This document shows, piece by piece, positions 59,401-64,000 of a DNA stretch of 64,000 nt. Position 1 is the stretch's first letter; the number at the start of each line of letters is the position of its first letter. The notes beneath the pieces are model-generated. The model did no database searches. It saw nothing but the letters and a program-made list of their open reading frames with translations, and was not told where the DNA came from. The DNA is taken from assembly GCF_900114325.1 (NCBI RefSeq), contig NZ_FOSR01000011.1, positions 44,497 through 108,496 of the forward strand, written 5' to 3'. Source of the stretch: Rhodanobacter glycinis (GTDB taxonomy: Bacteria > Pseudomonadota > Gammaproteobacteria > Xanthomonadales > Rhodanobacteraceae). The position numbers and the translations under genes were made by a program.

Positions 59401-60012
59401 ATCTGGCACGCCTTCGTCAACCTGATCGGCCGCGCGGTCACCTCGCCGTTCCGGTTGCTGTCCTCGGCGATGAGCGGCGGCCAGGACCTTGGCTACGTGG
59501 AATTCGCGCCCGGCTCCGACGTGCTCGATGCCAGCGCGCAATCACGGCTGGCGCAGATCGTGAAAATCCTGCAGAAGAAACCCTCGCTCAAGCTGGACAT
59601 CATCGGCCGCGTCGATCCGAAATTCGACGAACACGGGCTGCGCAAGGTGATGGTGGATGAGCTGGTCCAGCAGGAAGCCGGTCGCGACGTCAATCTCGCG
59701 AAGCTCGCTCCGGACACCTACGACAAGTACCTGAAGAAGGCCTACAAGCATGCAAAATTCCCCAAGCCGCGCGACCTGATCGGCCTCACCAAGTCGCAGC
59801 CTCCCGAGGTCATGCACAAGCTGCTGGAAACCAACATGCCGGTGAACGCCGATGCATTGCGCCACCTGGCCGAACGGCGCGCCGATGCGGTGCGATCGTG
59901 GCTGCACGGCAAGATCGCCGACGAGCGCGTGTTCGTGCTGGCGCCCAAGCTCGACGCCAGCGGCATCACCGACAAGGGCAAGACCACCCGCGTCGACTTC
60001 GGCCTGCACTGA
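56419..60012 (+). CDS. large AsmA-like DUF748 protein
   Basis: 1197 residues from ATG 56419. A basic N-terminus and one membrane helix (ATLIVALVLVVFGLLGFFAA) are followed by a long repeating beta-rich region with the AsmA-clan start KSQLQTRLTALLDRPVSVAAV. An Ala/Pro/Thr-rich linker (about residues 788-813) precedes the DUF748 core LTHLSPYSGKYTGYPITKGR. The C-terminal 200 residues contain an OmpA-like pattern (FAPGSDVLDASAQSRLAQIV), though the usual RRV segment is changed. Such proteins are thought to bridge the periplasm in lipid transport or envelope upkeep. Its link to threonine degradation is not apparent. Confidence 0.86.
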   Translation: MNDPHPSEGSRLAAARASARQLYRSHRLRRATLIVALVLVVFGLLGFFAAPPIIKSQLQTRLTALLDRPVSVAAVHLNPFTLRLELDKLHVADRDGHSPFVDVDQLVVNASWTSLFRMAPVLDELSLQHPQLHLARTAPQQFNFSDLIGKFTGSPAKPDSKPARFALSNISVHDGDIVFDDAVTHASHQIDHLELGIPFITNLPHDTNVFVKPLLAMTVDGSPLRIDGQTKPFADSRESVISFTLDHLDLPRYLGYVPASLPVVIPSGQLSGQLELHFVQAKSGPQVRLGGQLTLDDFVLTNHDGSPILALGHASAVLDDVEPLLSRYHLGALQLSQLVLHYTRKPGGRSNFDALTGAGSTAGKSTTTEPATATDLRIAALALQNDRFDYTDATGRKPATLSLQSINGTLHNLSLLAAPPAVINLAARLNGGSIGLDGKLDLASSRYAGKIDLKGVALAPLLSLAPPLLNAELTKGTLDADGQLQADWRKAFNLVLQPAIVTINDLALSRHGRTPLAWKSLQAGIRHLDLASSTAQLDRVTVHGLQVEARRLHNGGIDLSHLVRSTPASTSHKSAPAPSWHWSIAHIGVDTSALTLTDPRIKGRRGRVAVKLDKLSVDHVSDNLHKALQLNLAGGIGRGSFRVDGRVRPQPLDAELRVHTTRLDVASLQSLVTVPLNVNLTSALLSADGRLRYREHQPQALIDWHGRVTLGRVRVQDKLSGDDFLRWHSLNASGLNVRLGEDIPHVTVAGLALSGFYARVIVNTNGRLNLQDVVANPASAPVSVTQVQKAPAAPAAKPQAAPATAATTAAPAADIRIGQITLARGHLNYTDNFIKPNYTANITQLDGKIGAFGTAGGPPADMNLQGQLDDNAPVDITGTINPLAPVAFLDVKGKADGVELTHLSPYSGKYTGYPITKGRLTMDVHYQLDNGKLTADNHIFIDQLTFGDRIKGPGISHLPVKLAVALLKNSQGQIDVHVPVSGSLDDPKFSVGSLIWHAFVNLIGRAVTSPFRLLSSAMSGGQDLGYVEFAPGSDVLDASAQSRLAQIVKILQKKPSLKLDIIGRVDPKFDEHGLRKVMVDELVQQEAGRDVNLAKLAPDTYDKYLKKAYKHAKFPKPRDLIGLTKSQPPEVMHKLLETNMPVNADALRHLAERRADAVRSWLHGKIADERVFVLAPKLDASGITDKGKTTRVDFGLH

Positions 60013-60036
60013 AAGTCTTCGGCATCTCCGTTCAGG

Positions 60037-60109
60037 GAAGGTCTGATCAACGGGCTTTTTGCTCGTCATCCCGGCGAAGGCCGGGATGACGAGCAAAATT
60101 AGACCTTCC
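60037..60109. repeat. nested palindromic repeat between DUF748 and kbl
   Basis: The inner stem is 15 bp and perfect: GCTCGTCATCCCGGC (60061-60075) with loop GAAG and its complement (60080-60094). It is flanked by T5 and A4, and outside by GAAGGTCT (60037-60044) and AGACCTTC. This is the CGTCATCCCGGCGAAGGCCGGGATGACG element found in many proteobacteria. It may also terminate the DUF748 transcript. Confidence 0.82.
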
Positions 60110-60291
60110 TCACCGTGCGTTGTCACCCCGTTGTATAAGGATATGTACGTCGTGGTTTTTCCATGCGCAGCGTACAAAAAACTCCCGGTACGGGCACGCG
60201 GAGGCGCTGCACGGATTCGGAACGCCGGCCATGGTTTTCCGCAACGCTCGAAAGGCCCACAATAGGCATTTCCCCACTGCGGAACACCACC

Positions 60292-61485
60292 ATGAGCTAC
60301 CCCGGCCAGGCGCGCTACGCCAGCGAACTCGAATCCATCCGCGAGCAGGGCCTGTTCAAGGCCGAGCGCGTGATCGTCTCGCCGCAGTCGGCCGAGATCG
60401 AACTGGAAGGCGGCCGCAAGGTGCTGAACTTCTGCGCCAACAACTACCTGGGACTGGCCGACCACCCCGACGTTATCCAGGCCGCCAAGGAAGCGCTGGA
60501 CACCCACGGCTTCGGCATGGCCAGCGTGCGCTTCATCTGCGGCACGCAAGACCTGCACAAGCAGCTTGAAGCGAAGATCGCGCATTTCTTCGGCACCGAC
60601 GACACCATCCTCTACGCCGCCTGCTTCGACGCCAACGGCGGCCTGTTCGAGCCGCTGCTGGGCGAAGAGGATGCGGTGATTTCCGACGCGCTGAACCACG
60701 CCTCGATCATCGACGGCATTCGCCTGTGCAAGGCCAAGCGCTTCCGTTACGCCAACAGCGACATGGCGGATCTGGAGAAGCAATTGCAGGCCGCCGATGC
60801 CGCCGGCGCCCGCACCAAGCTGATCAGCACCGACGGCGCGTTCTCGATGGACGGCTTCATCGCCAAGCTGGACCAGATCACCGCGCTGGCGGCGAAGTAC
60901 AACGCGCTGGTGCACATCGACGAATGCCACTGCACCGGCTTCCTCGGCGACACCGGCCGCGGCTCGGCCGAGGTCAACGGCGTGATGGACAAGATCGACA
61001 TCTTCACCGGCACGCTGGGCAAGGCGCTCGGCGGCGCGCTCGGCGGTTTCACCACCGGCCGCACCGAGATCGTCGAAATGCTGCGCCAGCGCTCGCGCCC
61101 ATACCTGTTCTCCAACTCGCTGCCGCCGCACGTGGTGGCGGCGGCGATCAAGGTCTTCGACATGCTGGAAACCGCCGGCGACCTGCGCACGAAGGTGCAG
61201 GAGAACACCCGCTATTTCCGCGAGCAGATGGCCAAGGCCGGCTTCGACATCAAGCCCGGCGTGCACCCGATCGTGCCGGTGATGATCTACGACGCGAAGA
61301 AAGCCCAGGCGATGGCTACTGCCCTGCTCGATGAAGGCATCTACGTCACCGGCTTCTTCTACCCCGTGGTCCCGCAGGGACAGGCGCGCATCCGCACCCA
61401 GATGAGTGCCGCGCATACGCGTGAACATCTCGACCACGCGATCGCCGCCTTCACCAAGGTGGGCAAACAGCTCGGCGTGATCTGA
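60292..61485 (+). CDS. kbl: 2-amino-3-ketobutyrate CoA ligase
   Basis: PLP enzyme cleaving 2-amino-3-ketobutyrate with CoA to glycine and acetyl-CoA, the second step after Tdh. 397 residues from ATG 60292; the frame upstream is not conserved. The PLP lysine is Lys244 in [13 protein letters not shown], and the cofactor-binding [12 protein letters not shown] is intact. The substrate loop near the N-terminus ([13 protein letters not shown]) is typical. It is separated from tdh by the broken TPR gene and the DUF748 gene. Confidence 0.96.
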   Translation: MSYPGQARYASELESIREQGLFKAERVIVSPQSAEIELEGGRKVLNFCANNYLGLADHPDVIQAAKEALDTHGFGMASVRFICGTQDLHKQLEAKIAHFFGTDDTILYAACFDANGGLFEPLLGEEDAVISDALNHASIIDGIRLCKAKRFRYANSDMADLEKQLQAADAAGARTKLISTDGAFSMDGFIAKLDQITALAAKYNALVHIDECHCTGFLGDTGRGSAEVNGVMDKIDIFTGTLGKALGGALGGFTTGRTEIVEMLRQRSRPYLFSNSLPPHVVAAAIKVFDMLETAGDLRTKVQENTRYFREQMAKAGFDIKPGVHPIVPVMIYDAKKAQAMATALLDEGIYVTGFFYPVVPQGQARIRTQMSAAHTREHLDHAIAAFTKVGKQLGVI

Positions 61486-61491
61486 TCGCCC

Positions 61492-61537
61492 GGCCACGCT
61501 ACCGGTGATGCCACTTGCGCGGCGTCACCGGGTGGCC
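61492..61537. terminator. long stem between convergent kbl and the pseudouridine synthase gene
   Basis: GGCCAC (61492-61497) and CCGGTGATGCC (61502-61512) pair with GGCGTCACCGG (61521-61531) and GTGGCC (61532-61537) around the loop ACTTGCGC. It starts seven bases after the kbl stop and includes the stop codon of the opposite gene. No T-run. Confidence 0.6.
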
Positions 61538-62295
61538 AGGGCCTGCACTTCCGCATCATCAAGGTGGCGCCACTGCCCTTTCGGCAAGTCGCCCAGCGCC
61601 AGCGACCCGACGCTCACCCGGATCAATCGCAACACCCCGACCTCGTGCGCCGCCAGCAGGCGCCGGATATGCCGGTTGCGCCCTTCGTCCAGCACGACGG
61701 CCAGCCAGGCATGCTTGTCGCCATGCCGCAGCAGGCTGACCTGCTTCGCCGCCAGCCGCTCGCCCTGCTCCATCACGCCGGCTTCCAGTCGTTGCAGCAA
61801 AGCCGCGTCAGGCACGCAGTCAATCTGTACGTGATAGGTCTTGTCGACGTGGTGACGCGGCTCGGTAAGACCCGCCGCCCAGACGCTGTCGTTGCTGAGC
61901 AACAGCAGGCCCTCGCTGGCCCGATCCAGCCGCCCTACCGGGCCCAGCCACGGCAAGCCGGCTTCTTTCAGAAGATCGTAGACCGTGGCGCGGCCCCGCT
62001 CGTCACTGGCACTGGTCACGATGCCCCGCGGCTTGTTCAGCGCAATGTAGACACGGGCCCGCGCGCCCACGACCACGCCGTCCAAGGCAATCCGCTGGCG
62101 TTCGGCATCCACCGGGCGCTCGGGATCCAGCACGATCCGGTCATCCACGCTCACCCGACCCTCGCGCACGGCTCGCTCCGCCTGGCTACGCGAACACACG
62201 CCAAGCTTGCTGAGCACCCGCGCCAGGCCATGGCGGGGAACCGTCAAGGGAAATTTTCCAGCCCCGGAGGGGCGACGGCGAAAAGGTGGTGTCAT
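61525..62295 (-). CDS. rRNA pseudouridine synthase, RsuA/RluB/E/F family
   Basis: 256 residues. An N-terminal S4 RNA-binding domain (HGLARVLSKLGVCSRSQAER) is followed by the synthase domain with the catalytic aspartate in GPVGRLDRASEGLLLLSND. The NKPRG motif and the later EGRNRHIRRLL segment are typical of the family that modifies 16S or 23S rRNA. The exact target uridine (RsuA, RluB, RluE or RluF type) cannot be fixed from sequence alone. Convergent with kbl. Confidence 0.9.
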   Translation of the reverse strand: MTPPFRRRPSGAGKFPLTVPRHGLARVLSKLGVCSRSQAERAVREGRVSVDDRIVLDPERPVDAERQRIALDGVVVGARARVYIALNKPRGIVTSASDERGRATVYDLLKEAGLPWLGPVGRLDRASEGLLLLSNDSVWAAGLTEPRHHVDKTYHVQIDCVPDAALLQRLEAGVMEQGERLAAKQVSLLRHGDKHAWLAVVLDEGRNRHIRRLLAAHEVGVLRLIRVSVGSLALGDLPKGQWRHLDDAEVQALATR

Positions 62296-62488
62296 GCGGA
62301 CAAGCTTAAAGGGTGTTCAAAATCTTTCCACGACGAGTGCACAACCGCCGGAGCTTGCGGCATACGGCTGGAGCGGCGGCAGCCCCGGGCACGCCGGTGT
62401 GATCGACGAGATTGACTCACGGCGCTGGTCAGCGCGAAACACGGTGACAACCATCTGCTCACGCCAGGGAAATTCGACGTGCAAAAAA

Positions 62489-62517
62489 GAAAAACCCGGC
62501 ACAAGGCCGGGTTTTTC
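62489..62517 (-). terminator. rho-independent terminator of ompA
   Basis: On the minus strand a perfect 12-bp stem GAAAAACCCGGC, five-base loop and complement, followed by CTTTTTTGC. It lies 24 bases after the ompA stop. Confidence 0.93.
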
Positions 62518-62540
62518 CGTACTGCTTACGGCTTAACCGA

Positions 62541-63659
62541 TTACTGCTGAACCTGCAGTTCGGTGCGGCGGTTCTGCGCACGGCCCGCATCGGTGCTGTT
62601 GTCGCCGATGGGATCGCTCTCGCCATGACCCACCGGGCCTTCCAGGCGGCTGGCGTCGATGCCATGCGAGGTCAGGTAGTTGTACACGATCTGCGCACGA
62701 CGCTCCGACAGCTTCTGGTTGTAGGCATCGGTGCCCTTCGAGTCGGTGTAACCGGCCACCATCACCTTGACGTTCGGGTAGCGGTTCAGCGTGTCGACGG
62801 CCTGGTCCAGCGTGGCCAGCGAGGCAGAGGTCGGCTCGGCCAGCGACTTGCTGATGTCGGTCTCACCCTTCTTCGGGCGGTCGAACTTGAAGTTCACGCC
62901 GCGCAGGTCGATCACCACCTTCTGCGGGCAGCCATCCGGGCCAACGATCGTGCCAGCCGGGGTGTTCGGGCACTTGTCGTCGCAGTTGTTCACGCCATCA
63001 TGGTCGCCATCCAGCGTGGAGCAATCAGGCGCGGCCGGCGGCGGCGGGGCCACCGGGGCCGGCGCAGCGGCAGGTTCGCCGAAGCGCGAAACGATGCTGA
63101 AGCCCAGGATCCAGTCGCCATAGCCGTTCTGGCTCGGCTGGCTCTTGTCGTCCCAGTCGTAGCGGTAGCCGGCTTCCACGCGGAAATCGCTGCTGTCGGT
63201 GATGGCCTTGGACAGGCCCGCGCCGATCTGCGCGGCCGGAGCCCAGCCCTTGTCCATCGCATTGTGGTGATTGCTGCCCATCACGGCGGCCATCAGGTAC
63301 GGGCGCCATGCCGTCCACTCACCGAAATAGTAACGAGCGGCAACACCGTAATTGTTGTTCGACCACTTGCCGCCACCATCGCGACTACGGCTGGTGCGAT
63401 CGATGAACAGATCGATCGAGGTGTTCGGCGAGATGAAACGACCCACGCCCAGACCATAATAGAACTGGCGGCTATGGGTGTTGCGGTCGGTGTCGTTGTA
63501 ATAGCCACCCACCGTCGGTGCGATATACCAGCGACCGTCGTAGCTCGGCGCCATGGTGCTGGCCGCACTGTCGGACGCAGCGGCCGTATCTTGCGCGTGA
63601 ACGGCACCCACGCCGCCAAGAGCAAGAGCAATCAGAAAATACAGGCCCTTACGTTTCAT
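62541..63659 (-). CDS. OmpA-family outer-membrane protein
   Basis: 372 residues from ATG 63659 with GAGGAG upstream. A signal peptide ending AVHA, an eight-strand-type barrel region (about residues 38-195), a Pro/Ala linker (AAPAPVAPPPPAA), a short calcium-binding thrombospondin-3-like repeat (DGDHDGVNNCDDKCPNTPAG) and a C-terminal OmpA peptidoglycan-binding domain (VMVAGYTDSKGTDAYNQKLS, RAQNRRTEL). It links the outer membrane to peptidoglycan. It is followed by a strong terminator and is preceded by an AT-rich gap of 198 bases that probably holds the promoter. Confidence 0.93.
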   Translation of the reverse strand: MKRKGLYFLIALALGGVGAVHAQDTAAASDSAASTMAPSYDGRWYIAPTVGGYYNDTDRNTHSRQFYYGLGVGRFISPNTSIDLFIDRTSRSRDGGGKWSNNNYGVAARYYFGEWTAWRPYLMAAVMGSNHHNAMDKGWAPAAQIGAGLSKAITDSSDFRVEAGYRYDWDDKSQPSQNGYGDWILGFSIVSRFGEPAAAPAPVAPPPPAAPDCSTLDGDHDGVNNCDDKCPNTPAGTIVGPDGCPQKVVIDLRGVNFKFDRPKKGETDISKSLAEPTSASLATLDQAVDTLNRYPNVKVMVAGYTDSKGTDAYNQKLSERRAQIVYNYLTSHGIDASRLEGPVGHGESDPIGDNSTDAGRAQNRRTELQVQQ

Positions 63660-63857
63660 CAGGTGTCTCCTCGTTTATTGGTTTTTGCGGCTATGCCACG
63701 TGCAACGGCAGAAATCTCGCAAAGCTATTCGACCCAAATTGGCGAATAACAATCTTCCTGTTAATGAGTCGCCTTGGGGGGCGTCCGCAGTTTATCAAAA
63801 AATAAACAAGCGCACGCACCCCAAAAACTTCCGTTCATACTTGGCTCACCCTGATCT

Positions 63858-64000
63858 TCAAACCGTGAAGAGCTTGAGAAAGCGGTGAATCGGCATGGCA
63901 TCCAGCTTGGCTGGATCGGCGGTGGCCGCCAGGATGGCCTGGACCTGATGCGCCGGCAGGTGGCCGCGCATGGCCGCCTCGAACTTCTTCAGCAGCACCG
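63858..64000 (-). CDS. C-terminal end of an unidentified protein
   Basis: 46 complete codons before a TGA at 63858-63860, read on the minus strand and running off the right edge. The visible end reads LLKKFEAAMRGHLPAHQVQA and ends MPIHRFLKLFTV. It is helical and mildly amphipathic. I do not recognise the family. Codon use is normal for the window. It is transcribed toward ompA, 198 bases away. Confidence 0.55.
   Translation of the reverse strand, partial: VLLKKFEAAMRGHLPAHQVQAILAATADPAKLDAMPIHRFLKLFTV

Noticed and set aside
60143..60265. Short frame beginning [12 protein letters not shown] upstream of kbl
   Set aside because: No ribosome-binding site, no hydrophobic or conserved pattern; likely chance within the leader of kbl.

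Overview
The window is an ordinary, densely packed stretch of core chromosome from a high-GC gammaproteobacterium. The gene order (miaA-hfq-hflX-hflK-hflC-yjeT-purA with rnr-rlmB near by; rnfB next to nth; an OprP-like porin and rnt beside pstSCAB-phoU) and the repeats of the GTAGGAGCGC type point to the Xanthomonadales/Lysobacterales. Rhodanobacteraceae (Rhodanobacter/Dyella-like) is my best inference. I see no prophage, transposase, CRISPR array, rRNA operon or plasmid function. One tRNA gene, tRNA-Leu(CAG), is present.

Layout. 1-4645 (minus): asd (cut by the left edge), a 2-hydroxyacid dehydrogenase, aroC, a GNAT acetyltransferase and prmB. 4821-9471: psd, a small unknown, a membrane-bound lytic transglycosylase lipoprotein and a HerA/YjgR-like ATPase. 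9641-19428: greB, an ADP-ribosylglycohydrolase homologue, an M23 peptidase, DUF3025, rimO, dienelactone hydrolase plus HIT protein, a lipoprotein, dcd, an FMN reductase and mrp/apbC. 19606-27007: DUF2147, a DeoR-HAD-MFS operon, metG, a secreted protein, a soluble RnfB and nth. 27291-34257: the phosphate block (porin, rnt, pstSCAB, phoU). 34372-38548 (minus): rnr-rlmB-small membrane protein-sugE. 38690-43888: tRNA-Leu, a VOC protein, a secreted sialidase and a tandem glycine riboswitch driving gcvP. 43958-53517 (minus): an M1 aminopeptidase, then miaA to purA. 53769-64000: a 38-residue membrane protein, tdh, a broken TPR gene, a large AsmA/DUF748 protein, kbl, an RsuA-type pseudouridine synthase, ompA and the end of one more gene.

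How the parts work together. Several operons are tightly coupled, with ATGA stop/start overlaps at ghrB-like/asd, DLH/HIT, mrp/FMN reductase, MFS/HAD, pstA/pstB, rnr/rlmB/small membrane protein and hflK/hflC. Phosphate uptake is laid out as outer-membrane porin, periplasmic PstS, the PstCAB transporter and PhoU, with candidate Pho boxes before pstS and before the porin. Two clear riboswitches are present: a guanidine-II (mini-ykkC) switch before the SMR exporter sugE, and a tandem glycine switch before gcvP. tdh and kbl, which form the threonine-to-glycine pathway, lie 5.3 kb apart on the same strand, with a decayed gene and a DUF748 gene between them.

The points most worth a second look are the apparent CTG start of hflX, the alanine-rich insertion inside HflK, the rnfB gene without a membrane anchor, the ADP-ribosylglycohydrolase homologue lacking its expected aspartate, the one-base frameshift in the membrane-anchored TPR gene, and the number of unrelated inverted-repeat families in the gaps. 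I found no convincing previously undescribed multi-gene system.
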